Shown here: in pieces, positions 15,358 through 24,132 of the stretch | How positions within the stretch are numbered: position 1 is the stretch's first letter | Layout of the letters: every line of letters begins with the position of its first letter | NCBI RefSeq assembly: GCF_004522105.1 | Contig: NZ_SPUJ01000005.1 | Coordinates: 310,001-374,000, forward strand | Length of the DNA: 64,000 nt | Direction of reading: 5' to 3' | From: Nocardioides sp. 1609 | GTDB taxonomy: Bacteria; Actinomycetota; Actinomycetes; Propionibacteriales; Nocardioidaceae | Notes under the pieces: generated by a model | What the model was told of the DNA's origin: nothing | Database searches by the model: none | The model's input: only the letters and a program-made list of their open reading frames with translations | Made by a program: the position numbers and the translations under genes

Positions 15358-16596
15358 ATGCGGATCCTCCTCGTCGGCGCCGGCGGCGTCGGCGGCGCGT
15401 TCACCGCGATCGCGGCGCGGCGCGACTTCTACGCGGCGATCGTGATCGCCGACTACGACCTCGCGAAGGCCGAGCGGGCCGCCGCGAACGACGACCGGTT
15501 CGTGGCCGCGCAGATCGACGCCTCGGACGCCGGCTCCGTCTCGGCCCTGTGCGCCGAGCACGGCATCACCCACGTGATGAACGCCGTCGACCCGGTCTTC
15601 AACATGTCGATCTTCGACGGCGCCCTGGCCGCCGGCGCCGACTACCTCGACATGGCGATGTCGCTGTCGCGGCCGCACCCCGAGGCGCCGTACGAGAAGA
15701 CCGGCGTCAAGCTCGGCGACGAGCAGTTCGCCGTCGCCGAGGACTGGGCGGCCGCCGGCCGTCTCGCCCTGGTCGGCATCGGCGTCGAGCCGGGCCTGTC
15801 CGACGTCTTCGCCCGCTACGCCGCCGACCACCTGTTCTCCGAGATCGACGAGCTCGGCACCCGCGACGGCGCCAACCTCGTGGTCACCGACGACGACGGC
15901 AACGAGGTCTTCGCGCCGTCGTTCTCGATGTGGACGACGATCGAGGAGTGCCTCAACCCGCCGGTGGTCTGGCAGGACGGCGCCTGGCACACGACGGCGC
16001 CGTTCAGCGAGCCCGAGGTCTTCGACTTCCCCGAGGGCATCGGCCCGGTGGAGTGCGTCAACGTCGAGCACGAGGAGGTGCTCCTCATGCCGCGCTGGAT
16101 CGACTGCCGGCGCGCGACCTTCAAGTACGGGCTGGGCGATGAGTTCATCACCATCCTCAAGGTGCTCCACACCCTCGGCCTCGACCGCACCGAGAAGGTG
16201 CGCGTGAAGGCCGGCGGGGGCCACTGCGAGGTCAGCCCGCGCGACGTCGTCGCCGCCGTGCTGCCCGACCCGGCCACGGTCGGCCCGCGGATGCGGGGCA
16301 AGACCTGCGCCGGGCTGTGGGTGACGGGCACCGGCAAGGACGGCGCGGCGAGGTCGACGTACCTCTACCACGTCGTCGACAACGAGTGGACGATGGCGGA
16401 GTACGGCCACCAGTGCGTGGTCTGGCAGACCGCCGTCAACCCCGTCGTCGCGCTCGAGCTGCTCGCCACCGGCGTGTGGACGGGCGTCGGCGTGCTCGGG
16501 CCGGAGGCCTTCGACGCCGTGCCGTTCCTCGACCTGCTCACCGAGTACGGCGCCCCGTGGGGCCAGCGCGAGATGACTCCTGCAGCGGCCGGCTGA
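15358..16596 (+). CDS. Saccharopine dehydrogenase-like NAD(P)-binding protein
   Basis: 412 aa. N-terminal Rossmann motif LLVGAGGVGGAF (4-15) and the overall layout of saccharopine dehydrogenase/carboxynorspermidine dehydrogenase family proteins. Family members join or split amino acids or polyamines and keto acids through a secondary amine. In a polyamine cluster a role in carboxy-polyamine chemistry is attractive, but the substrate is not determined. I chose the ATG at 15358 because GAGCGGGG precedes it at a good distance; a GTG at 15337 would add seven residues. It is the last gene of the cluster. Confidence 0.75.
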   Translation: MRILLVGAGGVGGAFTAIAARRDFYAAIVIADYDLAKAERAAANDDRFVAAQIDASDAGSVSALCAEHGITHVMNAVDPVFNMSIFDGALAAGADYLDMAMSLSRPHPEAPYEKTGVKLGDEQFAVAEDWAAAGRLALVGIGVEPGLSDVFARYAADHLFSEIDELGTRDGANLVVTDDDGNEVFAPSFSMWTTIEECLNPPVVWQDGAWHTTAPFSEPEVFDFPEGIGPVECVNVEHEEVLLMPRWIDCRRATFKYGLGDEFITILKVLHTLGLDRTEKVRVKAGGGHCEVSPRDVVAAVLPDPATVGPRMRGKTCAGLWVTGTGKDGAARSTYLYHVVDNEWTMAEYGHQCVVWQTAVNPVVALELLATGVWTGVGVLGPEAFDAVPFLDLLTEYGAPWGQREMTPAAAG

Positions 16597-16617
16597 ACGA
16601 CGGTCTACCTTGCTCGC

Positions 16618-18042
16618 ATGTCGTTGCGTCGCTGCGTCGGTCTGACCGCCGCCACCGCCCTGCTCGTGGCCCTGCTCCCGGCCGGCACGGCCGCGGGCGG
16701 ACCGCGCGCGGCCCGCGCCCCGGGGCCGGGCGGTCCCGGGATCGGCGACCCCTACTGGCCGCTCGACGGCAACGGCGGGATCGACGTGCAGCACTACGAC
16801 GTCCACGACCGCTACGTCTTCGGCACCGGGGTGCTGTCCGGCACGACGACGGTGACGCTGCGCGCGACCGCCGACCTGACCCGGTTCCAGCTCGACCTGC
16901 TGCTGCCGGTCACCGCCGTGCGGGTCGACGACGTGCCGGCGGCGTACTCCAAGCCGGACCCGCACGAGCTGCAGATCACCCCGGCCACGCCGCTGGACGC
17001 CGGTGACGTCGTCGACGTCGTCGTCGAGTACGCCGGCGCGCCCGCCGGCATCGAGTACGCCGGTGAGCAGAACTGGCTCGCCGACGACACCGAGGTCGTC
17101 ACCATGAACGAGCCGCACATGGCGCCGTGGTGGTTCCCCTCCAACGACCACCCGAGCGACAAGGCCACCTTCGACGTCACCGTCACCGGGCCGGCCAGCC
17201 ACCAGGTCGTGTCCAACGGGGTGCTGGTCGGACGCACGGTGGCGGGCGCGGAGGCCACGACCCACTGGCGCTCGGCCCGGCCGATGGCGACGTACCTGGC
17301 GTTCTTCGCGCTCGGCCGCTACGACGTGACGCAGGGCGTGCGCGACGGGCTCCCGTGGTACGTCGCGGTCTCGAGGGGACTGCCGGCCGAGAGCCGCCGC
17401 ATCTCGCGGCGCAACCTGCTCCGCAGCGACGAGATCACGTCCTGGCTCGCGGGACGGCTCGGGCCGTACCCGTTCGAGTCGACGGGCGGCCTCAGCACCG
17501 CGCTGCCGGTGGGCTTCGCCCTGGAGAACCAGACGCGGCCGACGTACCCCGGCGTCTACAGCGCCTCGATCGTCGTCCACGAGCTGGCGCACCAGTGGTT
17601 CGGCGACTCGGTCTCGGTCGACCGGTGGCGCGACGTCTGGCTCAACGAGGGCTTCGCGACGTTCATGGAGGTCCTGCACGCCGAGAAGCACGGCGGTCCG
17701 ACCGGGCAGCAGTGGCTGCGCGACACCTACCACGGTCGTTACGGCGACCGGTCGTTCTGGAGGCTCGACCTGACCGGCCCCGGCAGGGGCCGGATCTTCG
17801 ACGACGCCGTCTACACCCGTGGCGCCATGGCCGTGCAGGCGCTGCGGCACCGCATCGGCGGCCGCGACTTCACCCGGCTGCTGCGCACCTGGGTCCGCCG
17901 GCACCGCCACGCCAACGCGAGCGTCCCGGAGTTCCGCCGACTCGCCGAGCAGGTGGCGGGGACCCGTCTCGACGGCTTCTTCCGCGCCTGGCTGAAGGCA
18001 CCACGTCCCCCGCGGGCGACCGCCCGCAACGGGCTGCGCTGA
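16618..18042 (+). CDS. Secreted M1-family zinc metallopeptidase
   Basis: 474 aa. A Sec signal peptide (RR, then a hydrophobic core LTAATALLVALLPAGTAAG) precedes the M1 beta-saddle domain and the gluzincin site HELAH (321-325) with the third zinc ligand Glu344 in WLNEGF. A GFALENQT segment takes the place of the GAMEN exopeptidase motif, so classic aminopeptidase specificity is uncertain. It lacks the long C-terminal domains of PepN (usually about 850 aa). A TACCTT box exactly six bases before the ATG indicates a leaderless transcript. It probably digests peptides outside the cell. Confidence 0.86.
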   Translation: MSLRRCVGLTAATALLVALLPAGTAAGGPRAARAPGPGGPGIGDPYWPLDGNGGIDVQHYDVHDRYVFGTGVLSGTTTVTLRATADLTRFQLDLLLPVTAVRVDDVPAAYSKPDPHELQITPATPLDAGDVVDVVVEYAGAPAGIEYAGEQNWLADDTEVVTMNEPHMAPWWFPSNDHPSDKATFDVTVTGPASHQVVSNGVLVGRTVAGAEATTHWRSARPMATYLAFFALGRYDVTQGVRDGLPWYVAVSRGLPAESRRISRRNLLRSDEITSWLAGRLGPYPFESTGGLSTALPVGFALENQTRPTYPGVYSASIVVHELAHQWFGDSVSVDRWRDVWLNEGFATFMEVLHAEKHGGPTGQQWLRDTYHGRYGDRSFWRLDLTGPGRGRIFDDAVYTRGAMAVQALRHRIGGRDFTRLLRTWVRRHRHANASVPEFRRLAEQVAGTRLDGFFRAWLKAPRPPRATARNGLR

Positions 18043-18071
18043 CGCCGCCGCGACGCGACGGGCGCGAGGTG

Positions 18072-19886
18072 ATGGACAACGAGTCGGCCCCGGGCGGACG
18101 GATCGACCCCTCGGTCTGGTCGGACTCCTCGGCCCGGGCGGTGCTGCAGCTGATGGTCGACTCGGTCGCGCAGATGACCGGGTTCAGCACGGCCGCCCTG
18201 AGCGTGATCCTCGACGACCTGCTGGTCACCGTCGCCTACACCGGTCCCGACGAGTTCCGCGACCTCGTCTTCCAGCACGCCGACCCGGTCTCGGCCCTCG
18301 ACCTCGTGCTCGAGCGGGGTGACGACTGGGGCAGGTTCCGGTTCGTCCCGGCCGACCGGTACGACGAGGCCTCCGACCTCGACGGCTACTGGTTCATCCT
18401 GCCCGCCGAGCACGACCCGAGCCTCGAGGACGCGTGGGACCCGCGCGACATCCTGGTCGCGTTCCTCCGCGACGACGAGGGCGCCCTCGTCGGGGCGCTG
18501 TCCCTGGACGGCCCGCTCTCGGGCCGCCGTCCCGACCTCGCGCTGCGCGACCTCCTCGAGCGCTACGCCGCCCAGACCGAGCGGGCCGTGCTCACGGCGT
18601 TCGAGCGCGAGGAGCTCGTCCAGCAGGTGGCGCACGCCGAGGCGGCCCGCCGGATGATCCGGGCGGCGTCCATCCCCGTGCACGCCTCGCTGGACGCGGT
18701 GCTGATCTCGACCCACCAACCGCTGATCGAGGGCTTCGGCGCGGTCGGCACCTGGATCGAGATCCTCGAGCCGGACGGCACCACCCGCGGCTACGCCCGC
18801 ACGAAGGCCGGCGACCTCGTCGTCCTCCCGGACTGGTTGCACGAGGTGGCCGCCGAGCTGGCGCCCCGCCTGTGGCGCGAGCAGCGGGTGGCGGTCCTCG
18901 ACGAGGAGGGCATCGCCGGCGCGCAGGGGTACGACATCGCGGGCCGGCACCTGGAGGCCGGGCGGCAGCTCCTCGCGGACCTGGGGGTGTCGTTGGTGAT
19001 CGGCATCCCGCTCGGGGCGGGGGAGGAGTGCCTGGGGTTCCTCGTGCTGCCCCGCCAGGACTCCCGGCCGCACTGGTCGCCGGTCGAGACGGCGTCCGCG
19101 CTGGAGATCGGGCACGACCTCGGGGCGGCGCTGATGACCGTGCGGGCCCTCGAGAGCGAGCGGGCGCTGGTGCGCGAGCTGAAGCGCCTGGAGGACTACC
19201 GCAGCCAGCTCATCGCGACCCTGTCGCACGAGCTGCGGACACCGCTCGCCGTCATCCTGGGCAACCTCGAGCTGCTCGGGGAGCTCGACCTGGACGACGG
19301 CGCGGCCCGGCACCACCGCGCCATGAGCCGCGGCGCCGGACGGATGAACAAGGTGGTCGACGACCTGCTGCTGCTGGCCCAGGTGGGCGACCCGCGGCAC
19401 CCGCTGGTCCGGATCCCGGTCGACCTGGGGCGGACGTCGGCCGACGTCCTCGGCCTGATGGGGTCGGCCGCCGAGGCCAAGGGCGTCAGGATCCGCCGCC
19501 AGGGCGGCGAGGCGCCGCGGGCGGGACTGGTGGTGGACGGCGACCCGGTCGAGCTCGACCGGATGCTCTCGAACCTCGTCAGCAACGCGATCAAGTACAC
19601 CCCCGCCGGCGGGGTCGTGACGATCGACCTCGAGCGCGACGGGCAGGAGGTGGTCGTCCGGGTCGTCGACGACGGGCTCGGGATCTCCGCGGACGACCAG
19701 GCCGGCCTCTTCCGCGCGTTCTTCCGGACGACGAACCCCGCAGCGCTCCGCGAGCCGGGCACCGGGCTCGGCCTGGCGATCGTGGCGACCATCGTCGAGC
19801 GGCACGCCGGGGCCGTGCGCGTCACCTCGACGTTGGGCTCGGGCACGACGTTCGCGGTCCGGCTGCCGGCCGCCGACGGCCACTGA
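18072..19886 (+). CDS. Orphan sensor histidine kinase with GAF-like sensing regions
   Basis: 604 aa, soluble. Two probable GAF-type regions (about 20-170 and 200-360) are joined to a short helix and a HisKA domain with phospho-acceptor His386 in ATLSHELRTPLAV. The HATPase_c domain has N-box NLVSNAIKYTP, G1 VDDGLGIS and G2 GTGLGLAI. No membrane segment is seen, so it senses something in the cytoplasm. No response regulator lies beside it. The ATG at 18072 is 30 bases after the peptidase stop; an in-frame GTG directly before it is an alternative. Confidence 0.87.
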   Translation: MDNESAPGGRIDPSVWSDSSARAVLQLMVDSVAQMTGFSTAALSVILDDLLVTVAYTGPDEFRDLVFQHADPVSALDLVLERGDDWGRFRFVPADRYDEASDLDGYWFILPAEHDPSLEDAWDPRDILVAFLRDDEGALVGALSLDGPLSGRRPDLALRDLLERYAAQTERAVLTAFEREELVQQVAHAEAARRMIRAASIPVHASLDAVLISTHQPLIEGFGAVGTWIEILEPDGTTRGYARTKAGDLVVLPDWLHEVAAELAPRLWREQRVAVLDEEGIAGAQGYDIAGRHLEAGRQLLADLGVSLVIGIPLGAGEECLGFLVLPRQDSRPHWSPVETASALEIGHDLGAALMTVRALESERALVRELKRLEDYRSQLIATLSHELRTPLAVILGNLELLGELDLDDGAARHHRAMSRGAGRMNKVVDDLLLLAQVGDPRHPLVRIPVDLGRTSADVLGLMGSAAEAKGVRIRRQGGEAPRAGLVVDGDPVELDRMLSNLVSNAIKYTPAGGVVTIDLERDGQEVVVRVVDDGLGISADDQAGLFRAFFRTTNPAALREPGTGLGLAIVATIVERHAGAVRVTSTLGSGTTFAVRLPAADGH

Positions 19887-19943
19887 GGTCCGCCGGGGTC
19901 CGCCGAGCACCGCCGAGGTCAGCCGGGCACCGGAGCGGACCGG

Positions 19944-20639
19944 TCAGCCGTCCTTGCGCGACAGCGGCTGCAGGGTGAGGCGCACGGCGTCGGCGACGAA
20001 CCCGTCGCGCTCCTCCGGAGCGCTGGTGAGCGCGGCGAGCAGGATGCCGTCGAACGCGGCGACCACCACCGAGGCGCGGGGCCGGGCCTCGGAGCTGCCC
20101 CGTGCCTCGAGCACCGAGGCGACCAGGCCGACCACCCGCTCCCGCTCGCGGGCCAGGACGGCGGCGAGGTCGGCGTCGCGGGTCGACTCCAGGGTCAGCT
20201 CGACCTTGGCCTGGAGCAGCGGGGACTCGTCGAGCCACCCGGTGAAGAGGTCGACGACGCACGCGAGCGCCTCCGGCCGGCCCGGGTCGCCGTCGCCGAT
20301 GTCGCCGACGACCTCGTCGACGTCGTCGGCGAGGCGGTGGGTGACCCGCTCGGCCAGCGCGTGGTGCAGCGCGCGGCGGGTGCGGAAGTAGGCGGACGTC
20401 GTCCCCTCGGCCACGGCGGCCTCCCGGTCGACCGCGCGGTGCGTGAGTCCGCGCAGCCCCTGCTGGACGACGACGTCGAGCGCGGCGTCGAGCAGGACCG
20501 AGCGGCGTTCCGTGGCGACGGGGCGGGGCACGAGGGACTCCAGGGGTTGGGCGGGACGGCTGACCGGGGTGGCCGACCTGGTGGCCGACCGGAGTGACGT
20601 CGTACGACGCAGTGTGGCGCAGCCGACAGTCTCCCGCAC
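19944..20639 (-). CDS. TetR-family transcriptional regulator
   Basis: Up to 231 aa; the TetR helix-turn-helix lies at about residues 46-90 (LLDAALDVVVQQGLRGLTHRAVDREAAVAEGTTSAYF). The first 40 residues are not typical, so translation may begin at a GTG further in. It is divergent from a 69-aa membrane protein. The spacer carries three identical-spaced CTAC-N4-GTAG palindromes, almost certainly the operator for this protein. The ligand is unknown. Confidence 0.85.
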   Translation of the reverse strand: MRETVGCATLRRTTSLRSATRSATPVSRPAQPLESLVPRPVATERRSVLLDAALDVVVQQGLRGLTHRAVDREAAVAEGTTSAYFRTRRALHHALAERVTHRLADDVDEVVGDIGDGDPGRPEALACVVDLFTGWLDESPLLQAKVELTLESTRDADLAAVLARERERVVGLVASVLEARGSSEARPRASVVVAAFDGILLAALTSAPEERDGFVADAVRLTLQPLSRKDG

Positions 20640-20653
20640 TTGCCTGGGCCCTT

Positions 20654-20695
20654 CTACAGGCGTAGTTTCTACATCAGTAGGTACTACATCCGTAG
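20654..20695 (+). promoter_or_regulatory. Triple iterated operator (CTAC-N4-GTAG, 15-bp period)
   Basis: Three copies, CTACAGGCGTAG (20654-20665), CTACATCAGTAG (20669-20680) and CTACATCCGTAG (20684-20695), start exactly 15 bases apart. Each is a 4-4-4 palindrome. They fill the space between the divergent tetR-like and small membrane protein genes and would cover both promoters. Confidence 0.75.
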
Positions 20696-20716
20696 AAAGC
20701 CCAAAAGGAACCCATC

Positions 20717-20926
20717 ATGACCTTCGACCTCCTCCCCACCATGACCCCGTGGTTCGCCGCCTTCGCCGCCGTCGCCGGGCTCGCGCTCGTCCTGACCGTC
20801 GTCGCGCTCGGCAGCCTCCTGCGCACCGCGGACCGCCCCGCCACCAGCGCCGCCGGCCGGTCCGTCGAGGCCACGACCAGCACCCGCCGCCTCCAGGTCG
20901 CCAACGGCCACGTCCGCCACGCCTGA
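20717..20926 (+). CDS. Small single-span membrane protein
   Basis: 69 aa with one long hydrophobic segment (residues 13-35, FAAFAAVAGLALVLTVVALGS) and a basic, Ser/Thr-rich tail. AAAAGGA lies at a good distance before the ATG, and the triple operator stands upstream, so this is a real, regulated gene. The family is not recognised. Likely controlled by the divergent TetR protein. Confidence 0.7.
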   Translation: MTFDLLPTMTPWFAAFAAVAGLALVLTVVALGSLLRTADRPATSAAGRSVEATTSTRRLQVANGHVRHA

Positions 20927-20991
20927 GCGACCCGCCGGACGCCGTCCGACGGGGCTCCTCAAGGGGGCCCGGCGGGAGTAGCGTCCGACCC

Positions 20992-21264
20992 ATGTCTCTC
21001 GGGAGTCCTGACGACGCAGGCACCCCCACCGACCCGACGGGCGTGCCGCCCACCGACCGGCGCAAGCTCGCGCTGGCCTGCGTGTGCCTCGCGATCCCCG
21101 TCGTCGCGCTGCTCGGGGTGCCCAGCTACGCCCGGGAGGACCCCAGCATCGGGGGCATCCCGTTCTTCTTCTGGTACCAGTTCCTGTGGGTCTTCCTCTG
21201 CTCGGGACTCACCTGGACGGCGTACCTGCTGACCAGGAGCGCCCGCCGCGGTGGTCGGAGGTGA
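20992..21264 (+). CDS. DUF3311 small membrane protein (symporter partner)
   Basis: 90 aa with two hydrophobic segments (about 26-45 and 57-80, with the DUF3311-typical GIPFFFWYQFLWV). DUF3311 proteins are encoded directly before sodium:solute symporters of the monocarboxylate type and are thought to be a small second subunit. Its TGA overlaps the GTG of the symporter gene. Confidence 0.8.
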   Translation: MSLGSPDDAGTPTDPTGVPPTDRRKLALACVCLAIPVVALLGVPSYAREDPSIGGIPFFFWYQFLWVFLCSGLTWTAYLLTRSARRGGRR

Positions 21265-22991
21265 CCGGCCCGCTGGTCGACCGTCCGCTGGCGCAGGTGA
21301 CCGACTCCTCGGTCAACACCACCGCGCTGGTCGTCCTGGTCGCGCTCTTCCTCGTCGTCACCGTGCTCGGCTTCCTGGCCTCGCGCTGGCGGCGTGCCGA
21401 GTCGCTCGACAGCCTCGACGAGTGGGGCCTCGGCGGCCGCAAGTTCGGCACCTGGGTGACCTGGTTCCTGCTCGGCGGCGACCTCTACACGGCCTACACC
21501 TTCGTGGCCGTGCCCGCGGCGATGTTCTCGCTGGGTGCGGTGGCCGGCTTCTTCGCCGTGCCCTACACGATCATCCTGTACCCGATCATCTTCCTCTTCA
21601 TGGCGCGCCTCTGGTCGGTCAGCCACCGCCACGGCTACGTCACCACCGCCGACTTCGTCCGCGGCCGGTACGACGACCGCCACCTCTCGCTCGCGGTCTC
21701 GGTCACCGGGTTCGTCGCGACCATGCCCTACATCGCGCTGCAGCTCGTCGGCATCCAGGCGGTGCTCGAGGTGGCCGGCGTCGGCGGCGGCGACAACATC
21801 ATCGCCCAGGACGCGCCGCTGCTCATCGCCTTCGCGGTGCTAGCGGCCTACACCTACTCCTCGGGCCTGCGGGCCCCGGCGATCATCGCCTTCGTCAAGG
21901 ACGCGCTGATCTACGTCGTCATCATCGTCGCCGTCATCTACCTGCCCTCGCAGGTCGGCGGCTGGGACGACATCTTCGGCGCCGCCCAGGACAAGATGGC
22001 GACGCCCAACCCCGACACGGGCGCCCCGACCGGCTCGTTCATCCCCGGCGACGGCCAGATGTGGGCCTACGCCACGCTCGGCCTCGGCTCGGCGATGGCG
22101 CTGTTCATGTACCCGCACTCGGTGACGGCCAGCCTGTCGTCCGGCAGCCGCGACACCATCCGCCGCAACGCCGCGATCCTCCCGGCGTACTCCTTCGTCC
22201 TCGGCCTGCTCGCGCTCCTCGGCTGGGTCGCGATCGCGGCCGGCACCGACGTCACCGGCCTCGACGGCGAGAAGAACCCGCAGCTCGTCGTCCCGCAGCT
22301 GTTCGAGGACTTCTTCCCCGACTGGTTCGTCGGCGTCGCGTTCGCCGCCATCGCGATCGGTGCGCTCGTGCCGGCCGCGATCATGTCGATCGCCGCCGCC
22401 AACACCTTTTCGCGCAACATCTACAAGGAGTGGCTCAAGAAGGACGCCACCCCGCAGCAGGAGGCGAAGGTCTCCAAGCTGATGTCGCTGGTCGTGAAGG
22501 CGTTCGCGCTGGTCTTCGTGCTCACCCTCGACAAGCAGAACGCGATCAACTTCCAGCTCCTCGGCGGGATCTGGATCCTGCAGACCTTCCCGGCGATCGT
22601 GTTCAGCCTCTACACGCGCTGGTTCCACCGCAAGGCGCTGCTGGGCGGCTGGGCCGTCGGCATGGTCTACGGCACCGTCGAGGCCTACCAGGTCTCCAGC
22701 GCCGCCACCGACCACTTCGGCGGCAGCCTCGCCGAGATCCCGGGCCTCGGCGACATGGGCTACATCGCGATCACCGCGTTCTCGCTGAACCTCGTCGTCA
22801 CCGTGCTCCTCACCCTGCTGCTCCACGCGCTGCAGGTGCCCAACGGCAGGGACGCCACCACCGCCGGCGACTACTACGCCGACGCCGGCGACCCGCGGGT
22901 CGACTCCGACCTCGCCGCCGCCGACCCGCTGGCCGTCGAGCCGGACCTCCCCGGGGGCCGCGACGGCGGCGACGCGGGTACCGCGCGCTGA
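21261..22991 (+). CDS. Sodium:solute symporter (monocarboxylate/MctP-like)
   Basis: 576 aa, about 13 membrane segments, SSS-family core (WGLGGRKFGTWVTWFLLGGD at about residues 52-71; ALGSAMALF/MYPHS motifs further on). With its DUF3311 partner it resembles MctP-type uptake systems for pyruvate, lactate, acetate or amino acids; the substrate is not certain. The GTG at 21261 overlaps the DUF3311 stop. An internal GTG at 21298 would be closer to the first conserved residues. The C-terminal 50 residues are hydrophilic and acidic. Confidence 0.85.
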   Translation: MTGPLVDRPLAQVTDSSVNTTALVVLVALFLVVTVLGFLASRWRRAESLDSLDEWGLGGRKFGTWVTWFLLGGDLYTAYTFVAVPAAMFSLGAVAGFFAVPYTIILYPIIFLFMARLWSVSHRHGYVTTADFVRGRYDDRHLSLAVSVTGFVATMPYIALQLVGIQAVLEVAGVGGGDNIIAQDAPLLIAFAVLAAYTYSSGLRAPAIIAFVKDALIYVVIIVAVIYLPSQVGGWDDIFGAAQDKMATPNPDTGAPTGSFIPGDGQMWAYATLGLGSAMALFMYPHSVTASLSSGSRDTIRRNAAILPAYSFVLGLLALLGWVAIAAGTDVTGLDGEKNPQLVVPQLFEDFFPDWFVGVAFAAIAIGALVPAAIMSIAAANTFSRNIYKEWLKKDATPQQEAKVSKLMSLVVKAFALVFVLTLDKQNAINFQLLGGIWILQTFPAIVFSLYTRWFHRKALLGGWAVGMVYGTVEAYQVSSAATDHFGGSLAEIPGLGDMGYIAITAFSLNLVVTVLLTLLLHALQVPNGRDATTAGDYYADAGDPRVDSDLAAADPLAVEPDLPGGRDGGDAGTAR

Positions 22992-23016
22992 CCCCCGGGC
23001 TGTCAGGATCGGGGGC

Positions 23017-24132
23017 GTGAACCCGACCTCCCAGCCCGAGCGGCGCGACGTCGTCGTCCTCGGCTCGACCGGCTCGATCGGCACCCAGGCCCTCGACGTC
23101 GTCCGCAGCAACCCCGAGCGGTTCCGTGTCGTCGGACTGACCGCCGGCGGCGGCAACCCCGAGCTGTTCGCCGCGCAGGTGGCCGAGTTCGCGCCGGCGT
23201 ACTCGGGGCTGGGGGAGGAGGCCTCGACCGAGGCGGCCGGCCGGCCCTGCGACGTCGTCCTCAACGGCATCACCGGAGCCGTCGGGCTCCGCCCGACCCT
23301 CGCCGCCCTCGACGCCGGGACGACGCTGGCCCTCGCCAACAAGGAGTCGCTCATCATCGGCGGCCCGCTGGTGCGCGACCGCGCCCGGCCCGGCCAGATC
23401 GTGCCCGTCGACTCCGAGCACAGCGCGATCGCCCAGAGCCTGCGCGCCGGCACCGCCGGTGAGGTGCGCCGCCTGGTGCTCACCGCCAGCGGCGGGCCGT
23501 TCCGGGGGATGACCCGCGAGCAGCTGACGTCGGTCACCCCGGCCCAGGCGCTGGCGCACCCGAACTTCGCGATGGGCAAGGTGATCACCACCAACTCCGC
23601 GACCCTGGTCAACAAGGGGCTCGAGGTGATCGAGGCGCACCTGCTCTTCGACGTCCCGCTCGACCGGATCGACGTCGTCGTCCACCCGCAGCAGCTGATC
23701 CACTCGATGGTCGAGTTCGTCGACGGCGCGGTCGTGGCCCAGCTCGGCCTGCCGACGATGCTGGTCCCGATCGCGCTCGGCCTCGGCTGGCCCGACCGGG
23801 TCCCCGACGCCGAGACGCCGATCGACTGGACCAGGGCCGCCGACTGGCGCTTCGAGCCGCTCGACGACACGGCCTTCCCCGCCGTGCGGCTCGCCCGGGA
23901 GGCGGGCGCGCGGGGCAGCACGGCCCCGGCGGTCTACAACGCAGCCAACGAGGTGTGCGTGGAGGCCTTCCACGACGGCCGGCTGCCGTTCCCCGACATC
24001 GTGAGCGTTGTCGGGGACGTGCTGCGGTCCCACGACGTACCCTCGTCGCAGACCCTCACCGTCGACGACGTCCTCGCCGCCGACGCGTGGGCGCGCCGCG
24101 CCGCGCACGAGCTGATCCGGAGTGACGAGTGA
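23017..24132 (+). CDS. dxr: 1-deoxy-D-xylulose 5-phosphate reductoisomerase
   Basis: 371 aa. Converts DXP to 2-C-methyl-D-erythritol 4-phosphate, the committed step of the MEP isoprenoid pathway, using NADPH and a divalent metal. NADPH motif GSTGSIG (16-22), NKESLI, metal/substrate site PVDSEHSAI, HPNFAMGKVITTNSATL and the flexible-loop HPQQLIHSMVEF are all present. It starts at GTG. The rip1 gene overlaps its stop, and ispG of the same pathway follows, the gene order also seen in mycobacteria. Confidence 0.96.
   Translation: MNPTSQPERRDVVVLGSTGSIGTQALDVVRSNPERFRVVGLTAGGGNPELFAAQVAEFAPAYSGLGEEASTEAAGRPCDVVLNGITGAVGLRPTLAALDAGTTLALANKESLIIGGPLVRDRARPGQIVPVDSEHSAIAQSLRAGTAGEVRRLVLTASGGPFRGMTREQLTSVTPAQALAHPNFAMGKVITTNSATLVNKGLEVIEAHLLFDVPLDRIDVVVHPQQLIHSMVEFVDGAVVAQLGLPTMLVPIALGLGWPDRVPDAETPIDWTRAADWRFEPLDDTAFPAVRLAREAGARGSTAPAVYNAANEVCVEAFHDGRLPFPDIVSVVGDVLRSHDVPSSQTLTVDDVLAADAWARRAAHELIRSDE

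Noticed and set aside
12141..15404. A 1087-codon open frame on the minus strand opposite the amidohydrolase and aldehyde dehydrogenase genes
   Set aside because: It is the antisense reading of two well-supported plus-strand enzymes with complete catalytic motifs; its protein is low-complexity (Gly/Val/Asp/Arg) as expected of reverse-strand frames in GC-rich DNA.
15313..17910. Long minus-strand frame (865 codons) across the saccharopine-dehydrogenase-like and peptidase genes
   Set aside because: Both plus-strand genes have recognisable family motifs; the antisense protein has none.
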